From Candidatus Acididesulfobacter guangdongensis (lineage in GTDB: Bacteria; SZUA-79; Acidulodesulfobacterales; Acidulodesulfobacteraceae): 64,000 bases of DNA. The stretch lies in assembly GCA_004195045.1 (NCBI GenBank), contig SGBC01000003.1:310001-374000 (forward strand), in the 5' to 3' direction. The notes beneath the pieces are model-generated. The model worked only from the letters and a program-made list of their open reading frames with translations. It searched no databases and had not been told where the DNA came from. A program made the translations under genes and the position numbers. Positions 25,258 to 34,648 of this stretch are shown one piece after another (the stretch's first letter is position 1; every line of letters starts with the position of its first letter).

Positions 25258-26802
25258 ATGTTTAGAGTTATAGATACAGGGATTAAAGATTTTTCTTATA
25301 ACATTGCTATGGACAAAGCAATGCTTGATTTAAGAAAAGACAATATAATTCCTGATACTTTGCGCTTTTTAACATTTAAACCTTGCACGCTTGCAGGGTT
25401 TCATCAGTCTGTATTCAATGAAATAAGAATAGATTATTGTAATGATAAAAACATTGATATAGGCCGCCGCATCACCGGCGGCGGCGCAATATATTTTGAT
25501 GAAGCGCAATTGGGTTGGGAGTTAGTTTTTTCCTCAAAAACTCTTAAAGCTGCAAATTTTCAAAACTTAACTGAAAATATATGCAATGCATTTGTATCAG
25601 GCATTAATAAATTGGGTATTAATGCAAAATTTAGACCTAGAAACGATATTGAAGTAGATGGTAAAAAGATATCGGGTACAGGCGGAACATACGATTCGTC
25701 TATATTTTTTTTTCAAGGCACTTTGCTTTTGGATTTTAATCCTGAAAATATGGTAAAATCATTAAAAATTCCTGTAGAAAAATTAATATCAAAAAATTTT
25801 GATTCCATATCCGCAAGGGTCACATCTTTAAAAAACGTACTTGGATATATTCCAGATATAGAAATTGTAAAGTCTGTGATTATAGAAGGATTTTCAGAAT
25901 ATTTTAATATCCAGTTTACTTATGGAACACTGAGCGCGGAAGAAAATAATTATATTACTGAAAATCAAGAATATTATAAATCGGATGAATGGGTATATTC
26001 ATCCGATAACGAACTGTTAGAAACTAAAACTATCAAAGATACATACAGATGCAGCGGGGGAATATTTAAAACTTTTGCCAAAGTTGATTATAAAAGAAAA
26101 CTGCTAAAATATATTTATTTTACCGGAGATTATTTTGTTATACCTGAAAGAGCTATCGCTGATTTAGAAAGTTTTTTAAAAGATTGCGATATTAACGAAT
26201 TAATTTTTAAAATAGATGAATTTTTTGAAAAATATACACCCGAATTTCAGAATGTTTCGAAAGTTGATTTTTTTAATATAATAAATAATATAATAGATAA
26301 AATAGCTTTTCTTAATGATTTTGGCATTAATGAAGACGAACTTTCACGTTTTATGCTGGTAAACGGAATGCAGCTATGCGATATAAAATCAGTAAAAGCT
26401 ATTTTACTGCCTTATTGCGCTAAAAAAAAAGGCTGCGAATTTAGAAATGTCGACTATTGCTCAATATGCGGCGATTGCGAAACCGGTATAGCTTATAAAT
26501 TTGCGAAAGACTTTAATTTATTGCCTGTTACGATAATTAATTATGAAAACCTTGTCGAAACATTAAATAAATTGAAAAATAATAATATAAATTCATATAT
26601 CGGCTTTTGCTGCAAAGAATTTTATATTAAACGCAACAAAGCTTTTAAAGATTCGGGAATCAAAGCATTACTTATAGATATATCTTCTCCTTTATGCTAT
26701 AATTATAAAAAAGAAGAAGACGCATATAAAGGTATCTTTGACGGGGAAACTATGCTCAATGCAAATATATTGCAAGATTTATCCAAGATTATAAGCAAAT
26801 AA
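25258..26802 (+). CDS. Lipoate-protein ligase fused to a DUF116-like cysteine-rich domain
   Basis: A 514-residue two-part protein. Residues 1-250 are a BPL/LplA/LipB fold with RRITGGGAIYFD (70-81) and DGKKISGTGG (134-143), the lipoate and ATP site of LplA; a short lipoate-ligase C-terminal type region follows (about 260-340). Residues from about 365 form a second domain with at least eight cysteines, including LPYCAKKKGC and YCSICGDCETG, matching DUF116. The ligase probably loads octanoate or lipoate on LbpA (sLpl). No Shine-Dalgarno precedes the ATG. The DUF116 part could bind an iron-sulfur cluster; its role here is not known to me. Confidence 0.8.
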   Translation: MFRVIDTGIKDFSYNIAMDKAMLDLRKDNIIPDTLRFLTFKPCTLAGFHQSVFNEIRIDYCNDKNIDIGRRITGGGAIYFDEAQLGWELVFSSKTLKAANFQNLTENICNAFVSGINKLGINAKFRPRNDIEVDGKKISGTGGTYDSSIFFFQGTLLLDFNPENMVKSLKIPVEKLISKNFDSISARVTSLKNVLGYIPDIEIVKSVIIEGFSEYFNIQFTYGTLSAEENNYITENQEYYKSDEWVYSSDNELLETKTIKDTYRCSGGIFKTFAKVDYKRKLLKYIYFTGDYFVIPERAIADLESFLKDCDINELIFKIDEFFEKYTPEFQNVSKVDFFNIINNIIDKIAFLNDFGINEDELSRFMLVNGMQLCDIKSVKAILLPYCAKKKGCEFRNVDYCSICGDCETGIAYKFAKDFNLLPVTIINYENLVETLNKLKNNNINSYIGFCCKEFYIKRNKAFKDSGIKALLIDISSPLCYNYKKEEDAYKGIFDGETMLNANILQDLSKIISK

Positions 26803-26871
26803 AAAAATTAATTTATAAATAAAAATTAAAGAATAAACAAAATAATAAATATTTATATTTATCTAAGTATT

Positions 26872-26924
26872 CCTTAATCTTGCAATAGAAAATATTTATG
26901 CGTTTCTTTGCTAGGTTATGCAAA
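26872..26924 (-). repeat. Dispersed repeat, outer module only (copy E)
   Basis: CCTTAATCTTGCAATAGAAA... to ...GCTAGGTTATGCAAAA is the reverse complement of the module at 22917-22967. It sits in the gap between the ligase and the second radical SAM gene. The inner palindrome is absent. Confidence 0.8.
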
Positions 26925-27012
26925 ATAAATATAATGGAAAGGTGTAAGATTCAAAAATGATGTAGAAAACAATATAGAAAAAATATAATAAATGAAAATG
27001 GAGAATGTTTAT

Positions 27013-28128
27013 ATGAATTATCAAGAGACAGGGATAGCTATTGCGGATACTGATTTAGAAACGATTCCTTTTGAAGAAAATTTAAATGATCATGCCGCCG
27101 AAAATTCGCCGGAATACCTTAAAATAAGCCTTGCTGCTGCGATGACACTTGGAATGGTGCCTGGATTATTTTATAGGAATGCATGTCTTCACTGTGTCAA
27201 TGTTCTTTTGACTTATGATGATGGCTGCAGAGCAAATTGCGCTTATTGCGGTTTACAAAAATCCAGAGAAGGAAATTACAATGATAAAAGTTTTATAAGG
27301 GTTGACTGGCCTTCATTTAAAACCGAGGATATAGTTAAAACAACACTTGCTAAAAAAGATGTTGTCCAAAGAATATGCATCTCAATGATTACTCATGAGA
27401 ACGCAAAAGAAGATACATTTACGCTGCTGCAGAATTTTACTAAGAACCTTCATTGTCCGACTTCTATACTATTAACCCCTACTATACTTAAACATTCCGA
27501 CATAGATAAATTTAAAGAATACGGAGCAGATATGGTTACAGTGGCTCTTGATTGTGCAACGCCTGAATTATTTGACGAATATAGAGGCTCAGGTGTTAAA
27601 GGACCGCATAGATGGGATAAATATAACGATACATTGGATTATTCCGTTTCTGTTTTCGGAAAAAATAAAGTAGGATGTCATCTCGTGGTAGGACTTGGAG
27701 AAACCGAAAAAGAAATGGTTTTCAGGATGCAGGATGTTAGAAATAAAGGTGCTCGTTCCCATTTATTTTCATTTTATCAGGAAAAAGGTTCAAAATTAGA
27801 CAGTCATCCGCAGTGTCCCGCAGGTCAATTTAGAAGAGTGCAGGTAGCTCGGCATATCATTGATTATGATATGGGTAATGCGGAAGATATGAAATTTGAT
27901 GCTCAAGGTAAAATAGTGGATTTTGGAATTCCGTTTAAAGATGTCGCTATGATAGTTGAAACAGGAACGGCATTCAGAACTACCGGATGCCCAGGAAAAT
28001 CGGAAATCTCTGCCTGCAACAGACCTTTTGGCGATTCTTCGCCTAGAAATATAAGGAGTTTCCCTTTTGAGTTAAATGCTTCAGATATTTCAAGAGTCAG
28101 AAAAGAACTTTTAGAATATTGTGATTAA
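27013..28128 (+). CDS. Radical SAM lipoyl synthase (LipS1/LipS2 type), second of a pair
   Basis: A 371-residue protein similar to biotin synthase, with the radical SAM motif CRANCAYC (Cys72, Cys76, Cys79). Additional cysteines lie just before it (NACLHC) and in the C-terminus (TTGCPGKSEISACNRP), which could bind the auxiliary cluster that donates sulfur. The archaeal LipS1/LipS2 proteins are of this biotin-synthase-like type. ATG 27013 is nine bases after GGAG (27000-27003); ATGs at 26992 and 26998 have no such site. It is separated from the ligase by a dispersed repeat. Confidence 0.8.
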   Translation: MNYQETGIAIADTDLETIPFEENLNDHAAENSPEYLKISLAAAMTLGMVPGLFYRNACLHCVNVLLTYDDGCRANCAYCGLQKSREGNYNDKSFIRVDWPSFKTEDIVKTTLAKKDVVQRICISMITHENAKEDTFTLLQNFTKNLHCPTSILLTPTILKHSDIDKFKEYGADMVTVALDCATPELFDEYRGSGVKGPHRWDKYNDTLDYSVSVFGKNKVGCHLVVGLGETEKEMVFRMQDVRNKGARSHLFSFYQEKGSKLDSHPQCPAGQFRRVQVARHIIDYDMGNAEDMKFDAQGKIVDFGIPFKDVAMIVETGTAFRTTGCPGKSEISACNRPFGDSSPRNIRSFPFELNASDISRVRKELLEYCD

Positions 28129-28293
28129 ATGAAAGGACAACCAGTAGATGTTGTTCTTATGCTTAATTCTGTTAGAAAAGAACTTTTATGATATTAATTA
28201 AACGGTATATTAAACAAGATGCCTCAAATTTAATATTCGAATGAATGTGAATAAAATGATAATTTTAAAAAAATAGATCAGTAGGAGAATAAT

Positions 28294-28755
28294 ATGGCAG
28301 ATGGCGATAGAGTAGCGGTAAAAGTGAAACATCTTCATAATCTTCAAAATCAGATAATAACGGAAAAACATACGATAATCACTGATGAACCGAAGGGTTC
28401 CGGCGGGGATTGTCTTGCTATCAATCCTGTGGAACTTGCTATGGGAGCGGAAGGGGCATGCACTATTTCGGTTATTATGATGTTTGCAAAAAGAATGAAA
28501 TATGATTTAAGAAATGTGGAAATAGATGTAGTCCATGAAAGAGTCAGAGTTGAAGAACTTAAAAGCGCAGGAACAAACATCGATGCAGAACGCGGATACG
28601 CTCATAAAATTACAAAAAAAATAAAATTTACTGGAAATCTTGACGAAGATCAGATTGACGAGTTGAAGCGTGTTTCTAAAAGATGTCCTGTTCATACAAT
28701 GATAGAAAACAGGTCTTATTACGATACATCGTTTGAATACGAAGAAACAACATAG
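28294..28755 (+). CDS. OsmC family protein
   Basis: A 153-residue OsmC/Ohr-fold protein. The two active cysteines are Cys56 (EGACTISV) and Cys131 (KRCPVHTMIE), the spacing of thiol peroxidases that reduce organic hydroperoxides. An extra Cys40 is present. OsmC-like proteins are frequent around sulfur-oxidation loci, so persulfide handling is possible. The ATG follows AGGAG. It lies 13 bases before the methyltransferase gene, so the two should be co-transcribed. Confidence 0.88.
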   Translation: MADGDRVAVKVKHLHNLQNQIITEKHTIITDEPKGSGGDCLAINPVELAMGAEGACTISVIMMFAKRMKYDLRNVEIDVVHERVRVEELKSAGTNIDAERGYAHKITKKIKFTGNLDEDQIDELKRVSKRCPVHTMIENRSYYDTSFEYEETT

Positions 28756-28768
28756 GAGAATATTGTAA

Positions 28769-29398
28769 ATGCACAAATTTAATCCCGCCCATCATCAAAG
28801 ATTAACATCTAAAGACAGATATGAACTGATGCCGCCGCAGATTGCAATTGATGAAATTAAAAAGGTTGTTGAAATTTTAAGTAACAGCGGTCAAAATGAA
28901 GTGAAAATTGCGGATATTGGATGCGGAAGCGGTTTTTTTACAATTCCTTTAATAAAAACAATTGCAGATATTGAAAATATTGATGTTAAGGTATATGCCT
29001 TAGATATCAGCGAAGAAATGCTTTCCTGCATAAAAGAAAATATTGAAAATGCCAATTTTAGCAAAAATCAAAAAAGCTGCGCAATATTAACAAAGTGCGA
29101 AGAGTCAAATATTACGTTGGAAGACGCCTCTATGGATATTATCCTGACATCTAACGTTTTTCATGAGATAGAACATAGATTGGATTATCTTAGCGAGATA
29201 AAAAGAGTGTTGAAACCGGGAGGTAATTTATTTCTTATTGACTGGGATAAAGAAGATAAAATATTGAAAATGGGACCGCCCGTTGAAGAAAGGCTTTCTT
29301 CGGCAGAATCAGTTGAATTATTAAGCGCCGCCGGATTCACAGATATAACCGAACTTCCTCTTTACAGTTCTTCATTCACTATTAAGAGCAAAAAATAG
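28769..29398 (+). CDS. Class I SAM-dependent methyltransferase
   Basis: A 209-residue methyltransferase with motif I VKIADIGCGSGFFTIPL (about 45-61), an acidic motif II (VYALDISEEML), motif III (DIILTSNVFHEI) and motif IV (KRVLKPGGNLFLIDW). The opening HKFNPAHHQRLTSKDRYELMPP resembles methyltransferases found next to arsenic or sulfur genes, but the substrate cannot be named. GGAG precedes the ATG. It follows the OsmC gene closely. Confidence 0.85.
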   Translation: MHKFNPAHHQRLTSKDRYELMPPQIAIDEIKKVVEILSNSGQNEVKIADIGCGSGFFTIPLIKTIADIENIDVKVYALDISEEMLSCIKENIENANFSKNQKSCAILTKCEESNITLEDASMDIILTSNVFHEIEHRLDYLSEIKRVLKPGGNLFLIDWDKEDKILKMGPPVEERLSSAESVELLSAAGFTDITELPLYSSSFTIKSKK

Positions 29399-29460
29399 AA
29401 ACATTATTCTGAAATATAATGTTATTAGATATGTTAAAGAAATTGCGAATTATATCATAA

Positions 29461-31059
29461 ATGCCGTATTTTAATAAAGGAACTTCATTTTTTTTAAGAA
29501 AATTTATTTATACCGTTGAAGAGTTTGAACTTATCGAACGCGGCGATTTAATTCTTGCTGCCGTCAGCGGCGGTGTAGACTCTGTTTCGCTGTTGTATTC
29601 TCTTTATTTTTTAAGGCATATATTAGGTATTAAGATAGCATGCGCGGTATTTGACCACGAAATAAGAGAATCGTCATATAAAGAAGTTGAATATTTAAAA
29701 GATTTATGCAATATTTTATCCATCCGGTTTTACACAGACAAAGCTAATATCCTTGCAGAATCAAAAATTAATAAAAAAAGTATCGAAGAAACGGCAAGAA
29801 ATTTCAGATATACATTTCTTTATAAAACTGCAGACAAAATACATGCCGATAAAATAGCGACGGCTCATCATCTTGATGATTTTGCCGAAAATTTTTTGAT
29901 GAGAGCAATTACAGGCGGCGGGAGCGGTTCTATAGCGGGAATAAAAGTTAAGAACGGCATAATTATTCGTCCCTTTATTAAATTTTCCAAAAATGAAATT
30001 ATCGATTTTGCCTGTTTAAATTCAATTAAATTTTTTGAAGACTATACTAATTATCAGGAAAATATTTTCAGAAATAATATAAGATTAAATATTATTCCAG
30101 AATTTAAAAAAATAAACCCCTCGTTTCTTGGCACGTTATATAGAACTTCTGAAGTTCTTCGAAAAGATGATGAATTTATTGAAAATTATGCAAAAGAAAT
30201 TTTCAAAAATACTATATTGAATACCGAATATAAAGATTCCGGTATTTTAACTTTTAATATTGTTCATTTGCTAAAACTTCCAGAGGCAGTCTTATATAGG
30301 GTATTTAAGATTACTGTAAATGAAATCTTAATCGGAATGGGCAGTATAAACAATAATAGTCGTAATAGTTATGATAATATCGCTAATAACGAGAATTTTA
30401 TTTCATACGGTAATTTTAAAAATCTTTTAAATATTATAAAAAGCAGTAAACCAAATATATCATTTAATCTTAATAAAAATATAAGAGTAATTAGAAGCTA
30501 TGAAAAAATAATTTTTGAAAAGATAGAAAATAATAAATATATCAGAAAGATACGTGATATTAATTATTATTTGCCGTTAAATTATAAACATTATGAATAT
30601 TTAATTAATTATAGCGATATTATTAAAAATAATGCATATAATATAAAGACAATTAATAAATCGGTTATTCATATAAAAGAGATAGATGTTGACTTCACAA
30701 TAGGAAAATTGAACGGCGTTAACACAAAAATCATTATAAATAAATTAATAAAAAAAGAAATTAAAAAGCATTCAGCTAACGCCATATTATTCGATTTTGA
30801 TAAACTGTCATTTCCCGTAAAAATTAGAAATTTTATTAATGGTGACAGATTTATTCCTTTGGGAATGGAGCATGAAAAAAAAGTTAAAGATTTTTTTATA
30901 GACAAAAAAATACCCGAATTATATAGACAGAACCTGCCGCTTATTCTTTTCGGCGGACAAATCGTATGGATAGGGTTTATTATGATGAGCGATACTATAA
31001 AAATATCGGAGTTTACAAAAAACATAGGGTATATTAAATTATTAAATAATAATGAATAA
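29461..31059 (+). CDS. tilS: tRNA(Ile)-lysidine synthetase
   Basis: A 532-residue enzyme that attaches lysine to C34 of tRNA-Ile(CAU), changing its decoding to AUA. The PP-loop AVSGGVDSVSLL is at residues 34-45, followed by HHLDDFAEN (metal and ATP region) and FRNNIRLNIIPEFKKINP. A long Asn/Ile/Lys-rich middle and a C-terminal domain with GDRFIPLGMEHEKKVKDFF complete it; the C-terminal motif is the diagnostic TilS tail. It is slightly longer than usual because of low-complexity Asn-rich inserts around residue 295. The ATG lacks a strong ribosome site. Confidence 0.92.
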   Translation: MPYFNKGTSFFLRKFIYTVEEFELIERGDLILAAVSGGVDSVSLLYSLYFLRHILGIKIACAVFDHEIRESSYKEVEYLKDLCNILSIRFYTDKANILAESKINKKSIEETARNFRYTFLYKTADKIHADKIATAHHLDDFAENFLMRAITGGGSGSIAGIKVKNGIIIRPFIKFSKNEIIDFACLNSIKFFEDYTNYQENIFRNNIRLNIIPEFKKINPSFLGTLYRTSEVLRKDDEFIENYAKEIFKNTILNTEYKDSGILTFNIVHLLKLPEAVLYRVFKITVNEILIGMGSINNNSRNSYDNIANNENFISYGNFKNLLNIIKSSKPNISFNLNKNIRVIRSYEKIIFEKIENNKYIRKIRDINYYLPLNYKHYEYLINYSDIIKNNAYNIKTINKSVIHIKEIDVDFTIGKLNGVNTKIIINKLIKKEIKKHSANAILFDFDKLSFPVKIRNFINGDRFIPLGMEHEKKVKDFFIDKKIPELYRQNLPLILFGGQIVWIGFIMMSDTIKISEFTKNIGYIKLLNNNE

Positions 31060-31152
31060 AATAACATATAGTATTTAATTATTAAACAATAATAAATAAA
31101 TGAAATTGTTATAGTATTAAATTATTAAAAAATAATAAATGAAACAATCATT
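31028..31152 (+). repeat. Imperfect tandem copies of the tilS 3' end
   Basis: Three stretches of about 41 bases (starting near 31028, 31068 and 31110) share TAGTATT-AATTATTAAA-AATAATAA. The first includes the last codons of tilS. The remainder of the gap to ftsH (up to 31495) is AT-rich and contains no gene that I can support. Confidence 0.55.
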
Positions 31153-31495
31153 ATACTATTATAGTATTTTTGAAGTATATAAAGCTGGCATATAAAAGCA
31201 TATAAAATTAGTAAATAAAAAACAGTATATTTATATTGAAAAAAAACTTTAAATATGACATATTTAATATTGAATATATATTGAAAATATTTTTACTTTG
31301 TAGGGTGTCGGCATAAAGGGTTTTTAAGTTTGCAATTTAAAACATAAAAAAAATAAAATCAAATAATGCAGAAATATATAATTATAGCAGGCATGTTTTT
31401 GTTTACAAGTGAAAATATAAAAAAATAAAATAACTTACACGACATAAGCTGTTAATAAATTACAAACTATTAAGAATTAAGGAGGATATTCTAAT

Positions 31496-33343
31496 TTGAA
31501 TCCCAAAATTAAAAATATTTTATTGTGGGTTTTTATTATTTTTCTAATGATATTTATATTTACAATGTTTAATCATCATAAACCTAAATCTCAGAAAATA
31601 ATATTTTCATCATTATTAAGCGATATAAAAGCGGGTAAGATAAAAACTATAACAATTGAATCTCATAACATACTAGGAGTTTTCAAAACAGGTAAAAAAT
31701 TTAAATCTTATGCCCCGACGCATCCCGGTTTGGTTCCTTTGTTAGAAAAATACAAAGTGCCGATAACTGCCAAACCTGTGCCGAGTTCACCTTGGTATAT
31801 GTCGTTTTTATTATCATGGCTGCCTATGATTCTTATTTTATTCGCATTCTGGTACTTTTTCTGGAGGCAGATGCAGGGAGGAGCCGGAAAGGCAATGTCT
31901 TTTGGTAAATCTAAAGCAAAATTAATGGACGAATCTGCCAAAAAGATAACTTTTGCAGATGTTGCAGGCATAGATGAATCTAAACAGGAGCTTGAAGAGA
32001 TTGTAGATTTTTTAAAAGATCCAAAAAAATTTACAAAATTAGGCGGCAGGATACCTCACGGAGTGCTGCTTGTCGGACCTCCCGGCACAGGTAAAACACT
32101 GCTTGCAAAAGCGATAGCCGGAGAGGCAGGAGTGCCTTTTTTCAGCATAAGCGGTTCCGATTTTGTCGAAATGTTTGTCGGAGTCGGCGCATCAAGAGTA
32201 AGGGATCTTTTTGCCCAGGGCAAGAAAAATGCTCCATGCATAATATTTATAGATGAAATTGATGCCGTAGGCAGACATAGAGGCGCAGGTTTAGGCGGGG
32301 GACATGATGAAAGAGAACAAACGTTGAATCAGCTGCTTGTTGAAATGGACGGGTTTGAAGCCAACGACGGAGTAATTTTAATTGCCGCCACCAACAGACC
32401 CGATGTTTTAGATCCAGCCCTTTTAAGACCGGGCAGATTTGACAGACAGGTAATTGTTCCTAAGCCTGATATAAAAGGAAGAGAAGGAATACTGAAAGTT
32501 CATACTAAAGGTATACCTTTAGACAAAGATGTCGACCTTGGAATTATAGCGCGGGGAACACCCGGATTTTCAGGCGCAGACCTTGCAAATATGGTGAACG
32601 AATCAGCTTTATTGGCTGCGAGAAAAAATAGAACAACAGTCAAAATGGAAGATATTGAAGAAGCTAAAGATAAAGTTATGATGGGTACGGAAAGACGCAG
32701 TATGGTCATCAGCGATAAAGAGAAAAAAATAACCGCTTTTCATGAAGCCGGACATACTATCGTCGCAAAAATGCTTCCGGGAAGCGATCCTATACATAAA
32801 GTTACGATTATCCCCCGGGGTATGGCAATGGGATTGACTCAGCAGCTGCCGATAGATGAAAAGCATAATTACGATGAAGAATTTCTTCTGAACGAAGTAG
32901 CCATTCTTCTCGGCGGCAGAAGCGCCGAAGAGTTAATATTTCATTCTATGACTACCGGCGCGTCCAATGACATTGAAAGAGCTACGGACATTGCAAGAAA
33001 AATGGTTTGCGAATGGGGAATGAGCAAAAAGTTAGGACCTCTTACATTTGGAAAAAAAGACGAGCAGATTTTTCTCGGAAGAGAATTTGCGCAGCATAAA
33101 GACTATTCTGAATCGACTGCCGTCGTCATTGACGGTGAAGTTAGAGACATAGTAGAATCTAATCATGATAGAGCTATAAAAATTTTAACCGATAATATGG
33201 ATATATTAAAGGATCTTGCAAATACCCTGATTGAAAAAGAGACGGTTAACGGTAATGATATAGATGCTATAATTTTAGCGCATAAACCTGACTATAAAAA
33301 TAGCGATTTAAAAGACGTTCCCGCTGAAACTGTAGCGGAGTAA
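31496..33343 (+). CDS. ftsH: ATP-dependent zinc metalloprotease FtsH
   Basis: A 615-residue membrane protease that degrades damaged or regulated membrane and cytoplasmic proteins. Two membrane helices flank a small periplasmic domain (about 9-27 and 101-125). The AAA+ module has Walker A GPPGTGKT (194-201), Walker [12 protein letters not shown], a pore FVG motif and the second region of homology ([21 protein letters not shown]). The zinc site HEAGH starts at His416. The start is TTG, preceded by AAGGAGG at good spacing. It is followed after four bases by folP, a common arrangement. Confidence 0.97.
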   Translation: MNPKIKNILLWVFIIFLMIFIFTMFNHHKPKSQKIIFSSLLSDIKAGKIKTITIESHNILGVFKTGKKFKSYAPTHPGLVPLLEKYKVPITAKPVPSSPWYMSFLLSWLPMILILFAFWYFFWRQMQGGAGKAMSFGKSKAKLMDESAKKITFADVAGIDESKQELEEIVDFLKDPKKFTKLGGRIPHGVLLVGPPGTGKTLLAKAIAGEAGVPFFSISGSDFVEMFVGVGASRVRDLFAQGKKNAPCIIFIDEIDAVGRHRGAGLGGGHDEREQTLNQLLVEMDGFEANDGVILIAATNRPDVLDPALLRPGRFDRQVIVPKPDIKGREGILKVHTKGIPLDKDVDLGIIARGTPGFSGADLANMVNESALLAARKNRTTVKMEDIEEAKDKVMMGTERRSMVISDKEKKITAFHEAGHTIVAKMLPGSDPIHKVTIIPRGMAMGLTQQLPIDEKHNYDEEFLLNEVAILLGGRSAEELIFHSMTTGASNDIERATDIARKMVCEWGMSKKLGPLTFGKKDEQIFLGREFAQHKDYSESTAVVIDGEVRDIVESNHDRAIKILTDNMDILKDLANTLIEKETVNGNDIDAIILAHKPDYKNSDLKDVPAETVAE

Positions 33344-33347
33344 AATT

Positions 33348-34604
33348 ATGCATGCTTATCTTGTTGACGTTTTTGATTCTAAATTAGCCATAAGCGAATT
33401 AGATAAGATAGGTGTTTCAAAATCCGGAAAGTATATTATGTCTAATAAGCTCATTTTTATTGTTATTAAGCTGAAGAATATAAATTCTACCGCATTGAAT
33501 ATACTAAAACAGGAAGCGTTAAGCATAGGGGCGGAATTAGCAAATCACCGAGATGTTATAACAGGAAAAATTAACATATCGGACGGCATTTTGTTTGGCA
33601 CTCTGGTGCAGCTCCGTATTATCGTAAAAAAGATAAGGCATCAGCAATTCGGTCTTAAAGAGCTTTCTTCCGATATTGAAAATATATTAGATGTAGTCAA
33701 TATTAACGTTGAGCACATTGACTCAAATAATTCTGATTTAAAATTTAAAATATTAAAAACAAATAAAAAAGACATAACGTTAGGAAAAGTTCCTTTGATA
33801 ATGGGAATTCTTAATGTCACTCCCGATTCGTTTTCTGACGGAGGACTCTATTTTAATTTTGAAGATGCGGTCAATAGAGGATTTGAAATTGTAAAGGAAG
33901 GAGCGGATATAATTGATATCGGCGGCGAATCTACAAGACCTGCAGCTGATTTTATAGATATTCAGACAGAAATAGACAGGGTGTGTCCAGTAATTAAAAA
34001 ATTATCTGAAAATATAGATGTTCCCATTTCAATAGACACCAGAAAGCCTGAAGTTGCAAAAGAAGCAATTCTGGCGGGGGCTGCCATAGTAAACGATGTT
34101 TCCGGTTTGACATATGAACCTGACGATATGATTAATGTCTTAACCTCATATGATGTTCCATATATTTTAATGCATTCCAGGAATAAAAATCCGCAGAATA
34201 TGCAGATTGACGTGGAACCTTATAACGATGCAGCGTTTGATATTATTCTGTATTTCAGCGAAAAGCTGGCATATTTAAAATCTAAAGGTTTTGATACTGA
34301 TAAAGTAGTTTTAGACCCTGGTTTCGGTTTTGCAAAATCGGCGGAAGACAATTATGATATTTTAAATTATATATTATCTTTTAAATCACTGAATTTGCCA
34401 ATTTTAGCAGGTGTTTCGAGAAAATCCTTTATTAAAAAGATTACTGGCGGACAAAAAGAAGATCTGCTTATCGGCAATATCGCTTTGGCATCTTATCTTA
34501 CGTTGAAAAATATCGATATTATCAGAGTTCACGATGTAAGACAGACTAAAACGGCTTTAAATACCATTGCAAAATTGAAAGAGAATCTCGTAAGACATCA
34601 ATAA
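33348..34604 (+). CDS. folP: Dihydropteroate synthase with an extra N-terminal domain
   Basis: Joins para-aminobenzoate and hydroxymethyl-dihydropterin diphosphate in folate synthesis. The TIM-barrel begins near residue 148 with MGILNVTPDSFSDGG, followed by DIIDIGGESTRPAA, SIDTRKPEVA, ILMHSRN, LDPGFGFAKS and AGVSRKSFI. The first 145 residues form an additional domain found in some folP proteins, of unknown function to me; the total of 418 exceeds the usual 270-290. GGAG precedes the ATG. Likely co-transcribed with ftsH and perhaps with cdaA. Confidence 0.93.
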   Translation: MHAYLVDVFDSKLAISELDKIGVSKSGKYIMSNKLIFIVIKLKNINSTALNILKQEALSIGAELANHRDVITGKINISDGILFGTLVQLRIIVKKIRHQQFGLKELSSDIENILDVVNINVEHIDSNNSDLKFKILKTNKKDITLGKVPLIMGILNVTPDSFSDGGLYFNFEDAVNRGFEIVKEGADIIDIGGESTRPAADFIDIQTEIDRVCPVIKKLSENIDVPISIDTRKPEVAKEAILAGAAIVNDVSGLTYEPDDMINVLTSYDVPYILMHSRNKNPQNMQIDVEPYNDAAFDIILYFSEKLAYLKSKGFDTDKVVLDPGFGFAKSAEDNYDILNYILSFKSLNLPILAGVSRKSFIKKITGGQKEDLLIGNIALASYLTLKNIDIIRVHDVRQTKTALNTIAKLKENLVRHQ

Positions 34605-34648
34605 CTTCAATTTGCTTTCAACATTAAATTTTATATTAAATTTTTTAT

